64,000 nucleotides of DNA from the NCBI GenBank assembly GCA_963281255.1, contig OY725492.1:4021104-4085103 (forward strand), in the 5' to 3' direction. The DNA is from Aphrocallistes beatrix (lineage: Eukaryota > Porifera > Hexactinellida > Sceptrulophora > Aphrocallistidae). Below, in pieces: positions 31,415 to 42,100 of the stretch (position 1 is its first letter; each line of letters starts with the position of its first letter). The position numbers were made by a program, and so were the translations under genes. The notes below the pieces were generated by a model. It was given only the letters and a program-made list of their open reading frames with translations. It made no database searches and was not told where the DNA came from.

Positions 31415-31697
31415 AACACTTGGACAAAACCTGGACAAAACTTGGACAAAACCTGGACAAAACTTGGATATAACTTGGACAAAATCTGGACAAAACCTGG
31501 ACAAAACTTGGATATAACTTGGACAAAATCTGGACAAAACCTGGACAAAACCTGGACAAAACTTGGACAAAACTTGGATATAACTTGGACAAAACCTGGA
31601 GAAAACTTGGACAAAACCTGGATAAAACCTGGACAAAACTTGGACAAAACCTGACAAAACTTGGATATAACTTGGACAAAACTTGGACAAAACACCC
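31415..31697. repeat. 11-bp tandem array, consensus CTTGGACAAAA
   Basis: About 25 units alternate between CTTGGACAAAA, CCTGGACAAAA, TCTGGACAAAA and CTTGGATATAA. Scattered related units begin at about 31190. All open frames across it are by-products of the 11-bp period. Confidence 0.9.
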
Positions 31698-32890
31698 CCC
31701 CCCCCCACTGGGGGTAATTTGGCATTATATCGACGTGGGAATTTTGGGATACAATTTTCGAATGTGTCACCCCCCACTGGTGGTACTTTGGCATTATATC
31801 GACGTGGGCATTTTGGGATACAATTTTCGAATGTGTCACTCCCCCCACTGGGGGTAATTTGGCATTATATCGGCGTGGGCATTTTTGGATACAATTTTCT
31901 TTGTGTCACCCCCCCACTGGGTGTAATTTGGCATTATTTCGACGTGGGCATTTTGGGATACTATTTTCGAATGTGTCACTCCCTCCACTGGGGGTAATTT
32001 GGCATGATATCTGCGTGGGCATTTTGGGATACAATTTTCGAATGTGTCACCCCCCCCCACTGGGTGTAATTTGGCATTATTTGGACGTGGGCATTTTAGG
32101 TTACAATTTCGGGCGCCCCCCCCCCCCCACTGGGGGTAATTTGGCATTATTTGGATGTGGGCATTTTAGGTTACAATTTCGGGCGCCTCCCCTTAGGGGT
32201 AATTTGGCATTATTTGGACGTGGGCATTTTAGGTTACAATTTCGGGCGCCCCCCCCCACTGGGGGTAATTTGGCATTATTTGGATGTGGGCATTTTAGGT
32301 TACAATTTCGGGCGCCCCCCCACTGGGGGTAATTTGGCATTATTTGGATGTGGGCATTTTAGGTTACAATTTCGGGCGCCCCCCCCACTGGGGGCAATTT
32401 GGCATTATTTGGATGTGGGCATTTTAGGTTACAATTTCGGGCGCCCCCCCCACTGGGGGCAATTTGGCATTATTTGGACGTGGGCATTTTAGGTTACAAT
32501 TTCGGGCGCCCCCCCACTGGGGGTAATTTGGCATTATTTGGATGTGGGCATTTTAGGTTACAATTTCGGGCGCCCCCCCCCATGGGGGGTAATTTGGCAT
32601 TATTTGGACGTGGGCATTTTAGGTTACAATTTCGGGCGCCCCCCCACTGGGGGTAATTTGGCATTATTTGGATGTGGGCATTTTAGGTTACAATTTCGGG
32701 CGCCCCCCCACTGGGGGTAATTTGGCATTATTTGGATGTGGGCATTTTAGGTTACAATTTCGGGCGCCCCCCCCACTGGGGGTAATTTGGCATTATTTGG
32801 ATGTGGGCATTTTAGGTTACAATTTCGGGCGCCCCCCCCTGGGGTAATTTGGCATTATTTTCACGTGGGCATTTTAAGATACAATTTTGG
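31698..32890. repeat. C-rich minisatellite, unit about 60-65 bp, about 19 copies
   Basis: Each unit is a run of 6 to 13 C, then ACTGGGGGTAATTTGGCATT, a short AT-rich part, GTGGGCATTTT and a GATACAATTTTCGAATGTGTC or GTTACAATTTCGGGCGCC ending. The first six or seven units have the GAATGTGTCAC ending and the rest the GGGCGCC ending, with a sharp switch near 32115. Confidence 0.93.
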
Positions 32891-33084
32891 AACTCGTTAT
32901 CACATTTTTTTGTAAATCTATTATCGGGAATTTTTCTCAACCCTCACTACAATGAACTCATTCATTTTTGATCGTTGCTTTTCACGGTTCATTTTTCTAC
33001 TCATTTTTATATGGTATTATTGACTATATTTTCCAACGTCTTAATTTTATTTATGTTTGTTTCTTTGAAATGCTGAAAATTATT

Positions 33085-33570
33085 GACTATTCTGGGATTC
33101 GAACCTGCGCCACTCTGTTATTGACTCAGTGCACTAACCACTCGGCCATGGCGTCCGACGTCTTAAATATTTTCCTAAACTGCATTTATGTTTGTTACTT
33201 TGAAATGCTGAAATTTGTCGACTATTCTGGGATTCGAACCTGCGCCACTCTGTTATTGACTCAGTGCGCTAACCACTCGGCCATGACGTCCAACGTCTTA
33301 AATATTTTCCTAAACTGCATTAATGTTTGTTACTTTGAAATGCTGAAATTTGTCGACTATTCTGGGATTCGAACCTGCGCCACTCTGTTATTGACTCAGT
33401 GCGCTAACCACTCGGCCATGACGTCCAACGTCTTAAATATTTTCCTAAACTGCATTTATGTTTGTTACTTTGAAATGCAGAAATTTGTTGACTATTCTGG
33501 GATTCGAACCCGCGCCACTCTGTTATTGACTCAGTGCACTAACCACTCGGCCATGACGTCCAACGTCTTA
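33085..33570 (-). repeat. Four tandem 135-bp units, each with a tRNA-like sequence
   Basis: Units start at 33085, 33220, 33355 and 33490, exactly 135 bp apart. On the minus strand each contains an A-box-like TGGCCGAGTGG, then a B-box-like GGTTCGAATCC about 40 nt later, the layout of a tRNA gene. The D-arm start resembles tRNA-Ser. The anticodon arm (CACTGAGTCAATAACAGAGTG) and acceptor stem pair poorly, so these are probably tRNA-derived pseudogenes or SINE heads rather than working tRNAs. Confidence 0.75.
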
Positions 33571-33599
33571 AATATTTTCTCAGATTATATTTATGTTTG

Positions 33600-34131
33600 T
33601 TACTAACATTTTCTAATCATTTGAACTGTTCATTTCTAATTCTTCAATATTTATGTCTAACAGGCAAGCTTGCTTGCATTCAATTCCAGGCTTATGGACA
33701 CTGTGTGCCCGCAGTCGTCCTGTGTGCGCCATGTGATTTCAGAGACAATGCATTGTACTTTCTGGTTATCTACTAAGGCTTGTTGAAACTTTATTTTGCG
33801 AACTAATCCTGGATGTAAGGCCTTTATCTGTCCTATTGAATTGTAAACACGTTATAAGGTATAATGCGTATTTCGATCTTTCTTAATGTTTCCATAGTGA
33901 TAACAAATATGCAGAACAAGTAGTGTAAAAATATTCGTAATACTATTTCGAATATTTGAGGTAGGCTAATGAAATTTTGGCAATTAAAATCAATTTCTTG
34001 TTTCGTATTTTGACCAGTTTTCAAGTCGTATATAAAATTTTAAGATATCGAACGACAAAACTTTCCTAGTGCCCCTCATATATAAGCCAATAATTTTTTT
34101 CAATAGATATAATTTACTTGTATTTCTTTAG
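33600..34131. other. Intergenic or intronic, no gene seen
   Basis: AT-rich sequence between the tRNA-like array and the first SR-protein exon. No repeat stands out. Confidence 0.4.
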
Positions 34132-34607
34132 AGAGCGCAGGCGTTCTTCTGACACCAGCAACTCTAGTCCATCTACTGGGCGGGAATCGGACAAGCGACC
34201 TAGCGAGTTGTCTAGCATTCCGACTATAAAGAAGTATGCATAATACGGATTGGCTGGCTTAGTTTTCTTTCGAGTCAATCGCACTGATTTGATTCAAAGG
34301 ATTATTGTGTTAGATTTACTATTATTTTGCTTATTGTCTAGAACAACAGAGAAGCAATCTGATAAGGTAATTCCTACACTCATGGATGACTACAGTCAAT
34401 CCATGGTTCCTTTTTGTTCTTAGCCCAAGTTAACTCATTTTGAGAAGATGCAACTGAAAATGGAGAACAAGATTACAAAACAATGTGAGAGAGGATAAAT
34501 ACATAAATACCAACAACTTTATATGTCAGTTAATCATTGCTATTTCAGTGAAACAAGATCAGAAGATGGAACGTGCGAAGGTGAGAGCGAAGGAGGCAGA
34601 GCAGGAG
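34132..34607 (+). CDS. Internal exons of a CLASRP-like SR splicing protein
   Basis: Four small exons splice in frame: 34132-34233, 34342-34366, 34424-34484 and 34549-34607. They encode a Ser/Arg-rich stretch (RRRSSDTSNSSPS, KRPSELSSIPTIKK), then TTEKQSDK, PKLTHFEKMQLKMENKITKQ and LKQDQKMERAKVRAKEAEQE. The KPKLT...KMQ...K...QLKQDQK pattern resembles the C-terminal part of CLASRP (human KLTPQERLKRRMQKALNRQ), a CLK-associated SR protein in splicing control. Neither the start nor a matching 3' end was found: upstream exons lie left of the array and later ones to the right. The last of these exons is antisense to the end of the FEM1-like frame. Confidence 0.6.
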
Positions 34608-35644
34608 GTGAGCTGACGTTCTCCGGCTGGTAACCGTGCAGTGCTAAGATGTTCCTTGCACTAGCTGGAAGGCTTGTCTGTCCCATCCATAGTCCAGACT
34701 GTATTATCGTCTCTGCGCAGATAACCTTAAGCATTGGGGGTGTAGCGTCTAGAATCGCTAGCTTCTTTCCCAGTTTTGAGAGATAATCGCAATTAATTCT
34801 TTCATCGTCCAATATTGAGCGAGTGAGAGCTATACAGGAATTCCCATTTATATCTTTAGCATACGGATATGCATTGTGTTCCATGAACTGTAACATCATG
34901 GGTAAGTCACTATGCCTTATTGCTATATGTAAGCAAGTGTTCCCGTTACAGTCCAACACGTTTATCTGAGCTTCCAACAGCTCAAAAATGGTTTCTAAAT
35001 TATCTTCCCAATCGAAATTAGTTAGTTTGGTGCTTTGTTCACTTCTTATCTCTAAACTCGTATTCCTTCCAATGACTCCGACGATACAATGCAGGATGGA
35101 TTTCATCTTGTATTTGGATACGATATGGTTAGTTATCTCTTTGACGATTTGCTTGTCATCGCTTCTGACGGCTAACCACTCTAACAGAATCATTACGCAG
35201 CCCATCCCAACATAATCCATTCCTTTGCTCCCTACATCAATACCGTATCTGTTAGCTGAAGTATGGACGTAGCAGTACAGGATCTCTTGAATGAATTCCA
35301 AGTTTAGTTCATTCGCGAATTTTAGTATCGTATCAGAGAAGATTATTGTCATTTCTTCAGATGAAATATACATCGATTCTTCACAAATGAGTAGATTAAC
35401 CGCCGCCAGAACGCCTTCCAAACCGAAACGCCGATTAATACCAATAACGTCTTTGATATGATCTAATAATTCCATGTTTTCTAACGGAAATATTTCATTT
35501 TTGCATTTCCCTCCTATTGGCAGGATGAGAGGTATATAATCAGGTATTAGTTTCCCATCAAACATTTCATTTGTTAGCACAAGAATTGTTAGATCTCTGT
35601 CCTGTTCCACTAATGAGATATTCCATTCCAACTTCCTCACATAC
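34540..35644 (-). CDS. FEM1-like protein, C-terminal half (single visible exon)
   Basis: From an acceptor (ATGTAG) at 35645 the frame is open for 367 codons, starting YVRKLEWN. FEM1 proteins are substrate receptors of CUL2 ubiquitin ligases. Matching features are a helical middle region, two ankyrin-type repeats near the end (NVLDCNGNTCLHIAIRHSDL and YAKDINGNSCIALT) and a C-terminal segment PPMLKVICAETIIQSG...LPASARNILALHGY that resembles the FEM1 ending (LKCLAARAV...IPRTLEEFVGFH). The N-terminal ankyrin exons are not visible; the duplicated block begins only about 24 bp upstream of the acceptor, so the gene may be truncated or the exons lie far to the right. The last 20 residues overlap an SR-protein exon on the other strand. 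The family call is moderate. Confidence 0.5.
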
Positions 35645-35667
35645 CTACATCCATGTTTGGTTGTAAA

Positions 35668-36144
35668 AATCGTTCGGATTAGTAATTTTTTATGATTAGT
35701 GAAATAACGTTAACTCAATGCGGAATTAACGATAATAAATTGTAATGAGTCTTAAGGTTATTATTTCGTTTTGGATTACTTTTTAACGATGTTTCTCAAT
35801 CTTAATGAAAGAGCATTATAAACGTAAATTCAAAACTGAGGCGAATTAGAATCTTATTTCTTAGTGTTCGGAGTTCAGATTAGCGAGAATATACAGTAAT
35901 TATCGAGTTTCAATAGTATCTTTACTATTAAAACTCGATTAATGTTTATATATCCTTATAAAGATATATAAACATTAATCGAGTTCTAATAGTAAGGCCT
36001 TACTATTAGAACTCGATTAATGTGTGTGTATATGTGCAACGAATTGATTGAAGAAACTGCCAGGCACAGAAAGCTAATTTTTGGCATGTGTGCGCAGTGG
36101 TTTTTTTAAGCTAAATTAGAGGGCCCAAAAGGAGCTCTAATTTC
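35668..36144. repeat. Duplicated block, copy 2
   Basis: Direct copy of 30693-31174, differing at only a handful of positions (for example a shorter TG run and TGTGCGCAG for TGGGCGCAG). It starts inside the pogo-like MITE, so the duplication happened after that MITE inserted. Confidence 0.88.
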
Positions 36145-36662
36145 TCTTCAGGGACCTCTAATTTCTTAACATTCGTAATGTACTGAATATCATAAAATGT
36201 TGTATTCCAGGTAAGGGACCTCTAATCTTTTGCAGGGATCTCTCAGCAAATCCTTAAAAAAACCCCTGTGTGGGCGCCTCCGGCGGACACAGTGTCCGCC
36301 AGCCGCACAGCGCAAGCAAGCGAAGCGCGCTTGTAAATATTAAGTACAAAAGAAGGATCATATTTACCTCAAAATACACATAATAATGCAATAGCCTGGT
36401 CAAGCTGATCACTAAATATTCTACTCACATGAAGGAGTGCGCTCCTTTTGAAATAAAAATAGCGAAAATCATGATGGATACGACGAGATCAATTTGACAC
36501 GGGTTTTACACCAATTTAACACCGATTCAATACGAATTTGAAAGTGATTACATGAACTAAAACCGTAGAATGCGAAAATGACGTACGTATACTCAGTTGG
36601 AAACATTGCATTAGAATGTCCAAGATTCATTAATTGCAACAGTCAAAGTAGATTAGCAAAGC
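36145..36662. other. Spacer with GGACCTCTAATTT motifs and a GC-rich hairpin
   Basis: GGACCTCTAAT recurs three times (about 36153-36225). GGCGGACACAGTGTCCGCC at about 36283 is a perfect palindrome. The rest, up to the NDUFA9 start, is AT-rich and should include its promoter. Confidence 0.5.
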
Positions 36663-37757
36663 ATGGCTGCGTTCATTACTGCAGGCCGTTATTCCCTATT
36701 CCAATGCTACCGGATGTTTTCGACAGGAGTGAAAGGGTTCGAACGAGCAGGACCTGGAGGCAGATCCTCTGTCAGCGGATTCACAGTCACCGTCTTCGGA
36801 GCTACGGGTTTCGCGGGACGGTATGTAGTCAACCGGCTAGGAAGAATGGGGACACAGTTAGTGATCCCATATCGCTGTGACGAGTACGACGTTCATCACC
36901 TGAAGGTAATGGGCGATCTTGGACAGATACAATTTCGTCGCTTCGACTTACGCGAAGAAGATAGGATTCGCGACCTTGTTAAATACTCAAATATCGTCAT
37001 TAACATAGTAGGTCGAGATCACGAGACCTCGAACTTCAGTTATTACGATGTGCACGTGCAGGGAGCTGCGTCTATAGCGCAGGCGTGTAAGGATATGGGT
37101 GTGGAACGACTTATCCACTTTTCCGCTTATAATGCGAGCTACTCCAGTCCGTCTGCATTCATGGTCACGAAGAAGGAGGGAGAAGATATTGTGAGAGATA
37201 TATTTCCGGATGTGACGATCCTTAAACCTACCGAACTATTCGGTAGTGAGGATAGGTTCGTTATACTCTATGCTGCCATTTCAAAATACGTTAAAATCGT
37301 CCCTCTAATCAAGAATGGGAGAGATTGCTATAAGATTCCAGTTTCCGTTTCGGACGTAGCTTCAGCTGTCGAGAAGTGTGTATTGAATAGAGACACAATC
37401 GGGAAAACTTATTATCTGTGTGGCCCAGAGAAATATCTTTATTACGACTTGGTGGAGTATCTTTTTCGCTGCACAATAAGGCCATTTTATCCCGTGAGTA
37501 TTCCTAGGCCTCTCTTCAACTTGATGGGATTATTCTTCGAGCTAATGCCTTCCTACAGGTACTATACGCGCGATACGATAACAAGGATGACAATATCAGA
37601 CCAGTTCCATCTCAATAAACTTGGGTTAAAAGATCTAGGCATAACCCCGACCAACTTCACCGATGTAGCCCTAAAATTCGTGAGGCATTACAGGAAGTTC
37701 CTTGATTCGACGGACCCGATAGATGATATAGGAAAACTACAGAAGGTGGAGACCTGA
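36663..37757 (+). CDS. NDUFA9: NDUFA9, 39-kDa subunit of mitochondrial complex I
   Basis: NDUFA9 is an SDR-fold accessory subunit of NADH dehydrogenase that binds NADPH and stabilises the junction between the matrix and membrane arms. The intronless frame gives 364 residues (human 377). A mitochondrial presequence of about 30 residues comes first (Arg, Ser, aromatic, few acids). The nucleotide-binding glycine motif is TVFGATGFAGRYVVNRLG at about 40-58. Family landmarks follow: RCDEYDVHHLKVMGDLGQI, NIVGRDHETSNFSY, VERLIHFSA, ILKPTELFGSEDRF and IPVSVSDVA. The C-terminus ends with DPIDDIGKLQKVET. The first ATG of the frame was used. It may be nested in a long intron of the flanking SR-protein gene, but the 3' exons of that gene are unproven. 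Confidence 0.95.
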   Translation: MAAFITAGRYSLFQCYRMFSTGVKGFERAGPGGRSSVSGFTVTVFGATGFAGRYVVNRLGRMGTQLVIPYRCDEYDVHHLKVMGDLGQIQFRRFDLREEDRIRDLVKYSNIVINIVGRDHETSNFSYYDVHVQGAASIAQACKDMGVERLIHFSAYNASYSSPSAFMVTKKEGEDIVRDIFPDVTILKPTELFGSEDRFVILYAAISKYVKIVPLIKNGRDCYKIPVSVSDVASAVEKCVLNRDTIGKTYYLCGPEKYLYYDLVEYLFRCTIRPFYPVSIPRPLFNLMGLFFELMPSYRYYTRDTITRMTISDQFHLNKLGLKDLGITPTNFTDVALKFVRHYRKFLDSTDPIDDIGKLQKVET

Positions 37758-38271
37758 ATACTGAATCTCTCTTATGCTTGAATCATTTGTGTTCGAATAT
37801 ATCTCAATTAAACATAGCTTATTTAATGTAATTTCACACAATTGAGTTAGTCGAAGGGCAGGGCATTCAGTGTTACGGAAATTTGGGAATTCGCTCTTTA
37901 GCGCTCTAAAAGCGAAAAGCATCGTGAATTCACGGTAGAATCAATCAGGAGAGATTTTCGTTCATTCTCAAAAAAAGATTAACAACTGTATGTTTAGTAA
38001 AGATGCAGACGCGTAACGATCGATATAAATAATTATTGACCACCTTTTAGGCCGAATTATGCGAAAATGCGGTAATTTATACCATAATTCTTGAAAATAG
38101 TCGTCTTAGAATAGCTGGCAATAAGCAGTCTTCGATATACTATGTTACTATGAATACTGCTCTGCAACTATCACGCCGTAGATAGCCTAGGCCCATGTCC
38201 TAATTGGTTCCCAGAACTATCCAAGGCAGCAAGGAATGACCCCGCCTAATTTCATGCAAAGTGATATCTTA

Positions 38272-38461
38272 AGGCCCCCATACACGATGCAACTTTGTTG
38301 CATGCAAATGTTGCACGCAACCTTTCAACTCACACGATGCAACATGTTGAATGCAAAAATGTTGCATGCAACCTTTGTTGCATGAAATTTTAACATACAC
38401 GATGCAACTTTGTTGCATGCAACATTTGCATGCAACAAAGTTGCATCGTGTATGGGGGCCT
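38272..38461. mobile_element. 190-bp PIF/Harbinger-type MITE
   Basis: Terminal inverted repeats AGGCCCCCATACACGATGCA and TGCATCGTGTATGGGGGCCT are perfect and extend inward. It is flanked by TTA on both sides (38269-38271, 38462-38464). A 3-bp TTA duplication is typical of PIF/Harbinger. The interior repeats TGTTGCATGCAA and is nearly palindromic throughout. Confidence 0.82.
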
Positions 38462-38660
38462 TTAGACAAATGTGTATTTTCAAGATTTTAGGAGTAAAAT
38501 AATTTGGATAAAAAAGTTGATTCATAATGATTCGTAAGGATCGTTTCTCTGACATTTCCGGTGTTTATAGTTTTTTTTAATGATTCGTAATTATTATTTG
38601 GCAAATTATGCTAAAATACCAAAATTAGCGTTGTGTATAATATATTTTCCTGTCATCCAG

Positions 38661-38739
38661 GCCAAGGTGGACAATCTATGGTGCCGTTGATGCCTGCCTA
38701 TTCCTCGGACCAACCTTATGGACCATTTAGTTTGACATA
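38661..38739 (+). CDS. Possible terminal exon ending in YGPFSLT
   Basis: A good acceptor (TTTTCCTGTCATCCAG) is followed by a frame reading QGGQSMVPLMPAYSSDQPYG PFSLT and a stop. The low-complexity Gly/Gln/Pro/Tyr composition resembles tails of RNA-binding proteins. It could end the SR-protein gene on the same strand, which would place NDUFA9 in an intron, but phase and intermediate exons are not demonstrated. Confidence 0.25.
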
Positions 38740-39178
38740 ATCACCTTCACAAACCCTCCATTATTAGAAACAACTCGCAAATATCAGCAAACCAATCCAT
38801 TGATCACTTCAAAACGCTGACAGTTGAATTTGTTATTCAAAATATTTTGAGTAAATTAATAACAAACGATAAGTTTAAATAATTGATATTTTATTAATTA
38901 ACTGAGATAGGTAGTTGCAAAACAGTATCAGCTCAAGTATTAAAGTAGGAATTTAACGAATTATTACCAACAAAAATGCAAATTATAAACACATATTATT
39001 TACTAAACATGTACTCATGTTTTACACTAATCTATTGAAGCTCTTGGTTGAGGTGAATTAATCATAAAGTTGTGAGTTAATGAGTGGAGTAGATTGCCTG
39101 TAAAATCTACAAAATAATCCTTTTACAACTGTCGCGCTTTTGCGAGAATGAAATTTAATTTGAAATTAAATCGGCGAA
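38740..39178. other. Intergenic, ATRX 3' side; nothing seen
   Basis: AT-rich sequence with no repeat or coding signal. It should include the ATRX 3' untranslated region. Confidence 0.4.
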
Positions 39179-42100
39179 TCATTTCGTCGGGGATTCCGTA
39201 ATGATTACAGTCTCAATGTGAGTTGATGGGTTGTTCGGAGGAAGAACTAAATCTTCCACTGCATAGGTTTGCTCTGCGAAAGAAGGATACGACTTTTCCC
39301 CCACTGCTCCACTCTTAGACAAGAGTCCTGCATTGTCTAATGCTAGGTGGCGGTGTGAAGAGGAGGTAGGGGGCTGCTGCTGCTGCTGCTGTTGTTGTTG
39401 TACGGTCATTCCTTGGCTAGCAGGGTTGCTGGACTGCAAATTCTGCGGATGTGCCCTCCTGTCCATAGGGTGCAGTATGGAGACAGGGGCTCTTGTGATC
39501 TGCTGTTGTCTCTGCAGGTTAGCTGGGATGGCTGTTGTGACGTTATTCGCGGGGTAGCTGCTTGTCATCACTGACGCAGGGGCTGGCACGGACGTTGATT
39601 TTGAAGAGGGGACACCCTTCATTAGGTTGTGTTGGGCAACTCTCCTGTTGTACTCCTCAGTAATGTTATAGTGGATCGTGCCGAATAGGTTGTTATGCTC
39701 TGCGTTACCTAGGCCAGGATTATTAGCTATAACTGCTTGATACTGAGCGACAGCCTGCTTCAGGATCTGGTGCTGCTGCATTTTGTTCGCCATTGACTGG
39801 TTGGAGCTAGTAGCCAGCATTTGGTGGATCGGTGGGACGGCCGGCCGAGCACCAGCCCCCGGTTGCACTCCTACTCCTTGCTCCATCATCTGGCGAGCCA
39901 TGTCGAACTGAGCTTGCTGGTGCTGTGTCTGTTGGATCTGTCGCTCTTGCCACATTTGCTGGACGTAGTCGCGACTGATCGCTTCTTTGCTCGCGTTGAA
40001 ATTCTCCCAGGCCGCCTTCTTCTCCTCCTCTGACAATTCTTCATCGAAAATATGCTCAGTTAGGGAATCGTGCTCGTGATAGTCAATAATGAACTTGGGT
40101 TGTAGCCTATTGAGAATACTGCACAGAACCAGATCCGCCTCTGGTCTCTGTTGCCCCTCCGCTCCGTTCCTACCAACACCAGCTACCTTCGACTTCACTT
40201 CATTCCCATCAATGACAAAGGCTACCTCGTCATTATCAGTGGATTCTTCTGGTACTACTTTTACTTTACTATTTACTACCTTTGACATTACAGTCTTATC
40301 ATCCTGAACTATTGGTCTTATATCATTATCTTCAATCAATATTGATTTATTAGCATCAAGAATGGCTGGTTTTATGTCCTCTGCCATTAGCGTACTGTCT
40401 CCATCCTCGCTGTCTGTTATCCGGATAAAGTCCGGCTCCTTGTACCTTATCTCCTCCGGATCGAACCTGAACAGCTCTGCCAGGTCACTGCTTGTGAAAT
40501 GCCGACCAATTTGCTGTTCGTCGACAACTCTTAGAGCAAGGGACTCTTTCGTCACTTGTCTGTCATAAATCTTCTCCTCCATCGTGCCCTTAGTTATCAA
40601 CCGGTATATGAAGACCGGTTTAACCTGTCCAAACCGGTACACACGGAATATCGACTGCGTGTCATGCGTAGGGTTCCAGGACGCGTCCATGATGACAACC
40701 CGATTGGCTGCTATGAGGTTAATACCGAGAGAGCCGGCCTTCGTCGAGATAAGGAAGAGACGCATCCTCGGATGCTTGGGGTTATTAAACACGGAAGAAG
40801 ACACATCTCGCGTATCGATTGGAGTGGACCCATCCATGCGGAAGTAGTGCAGACCCTTCACGAAGTCGTGTTCAGGACGTTGCAGGTAGAATTCAATCAA
40901 GTCCAGGAGCTGGAGACTCTGACTGAATACGAGGACTTTCTCGTTCAGTTTCTTCGCCTCGTCCAAGAGTTCGAAGAGGAAGAGCAGCTTGGTACTGTGT
41001 TCCATCTGCGTCTCCACATCCGGAGTGATGAGGTCATCAAACCAATCTTTGGGCCACTCTTCTTCAAGCTCAACGTCACTCTCAAATGAACTGAACTTCT
41101 CTTCTGTCCCGAATTCACTCTCCCTTTTAACTTTAGGTTTAGTTTCTATAATGACGTCATCAGGCACGTATTCCTCATCTTCAACAGAAGAACAGGAGTC
41201 CACTTCGATGATGTCATCAATTCGCTTCATTTCGTCCCTCAACTCTCTATTCTTGTCTATCCCCATCTTCCTAGAGCTTCGTTTCCCAGTCGGGCCCCTC
41301 ATGGTTACAACTTCAAGTTTCTTCTTCTTCACCGCTGGTTCTGACCCGCTCACCTCTTCGTCACTACTGTTGGTGGCGATGAAATCTACCATGGAGTCGG
41401 CGTCATTCCTCTTCTCCTGGAGAGCTCTCTGCTGCTGCTGCTCCTTCTTCAGTATCCAGGGGTGCGACCATATCCTGCGCGCTACCGTGTAGATGGGGAA
41501 CAGCTCTCTCTTCTCCAGGGAATCGTAGAACGCGGAGTACAGGTTTATCTGCAGCTCAGTCAGACGGACGGAGATGACGTACTCGTGCTTGGGAGGGAGG
41601 TACTTCGTGAGGGCGGTGTAATCCTGTCGCTGCACGCAGCCTTTCAGCTTGGAGTGCAGCACGTGAGCGCGCTGCTTCATAATCCTAACGTCTAGAGGCG
41701 TGGAGTCGGCGTGCTGCCCGTTGGTGATCGGATTAGCGAAACGGTTCGTGAACTCCGTCTGAGAGCCGAGCAGGTTCGGCTTGATGAAGTTAGTCATGCA
41801 GTAGTACTCCTGCAGGTTGTTCTGGAGGGGAGTGCCGGTGAGCACGATGCGTCTCCGGGTGCCGATCATGTTCAGGCATTTGGACAGACCGGATTTAGAG
41901 TTCCGCATCACGTGTCCTTCATCGCACACCACTATCTGAGCCCCGGGGTCGACTAACATATCATTTATTCGATCCTTTTTCCTCTGACCCTTAATCTTTT
42001 TCCCAACCGTTAAATTCCTGAACATGTCGTAGCCTATCAACAGAACACCTCCTTCGGAATTCCAGTATTCCATTGTTTTGATCCTGTGTTTAGGCTGCTC

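Noticed and set aside
31354-32720. Long overlapping open frames on both strands across the arrays
   Set aside because: They are by-products of unit lengths and lack of stops in the repeats; translations are pure repeats.
33085-33570. Four functional tRNA-Ser genes
   Set aside because: Anticodon and acceptor stems do not pair well; no terminator pattern was confirmed.
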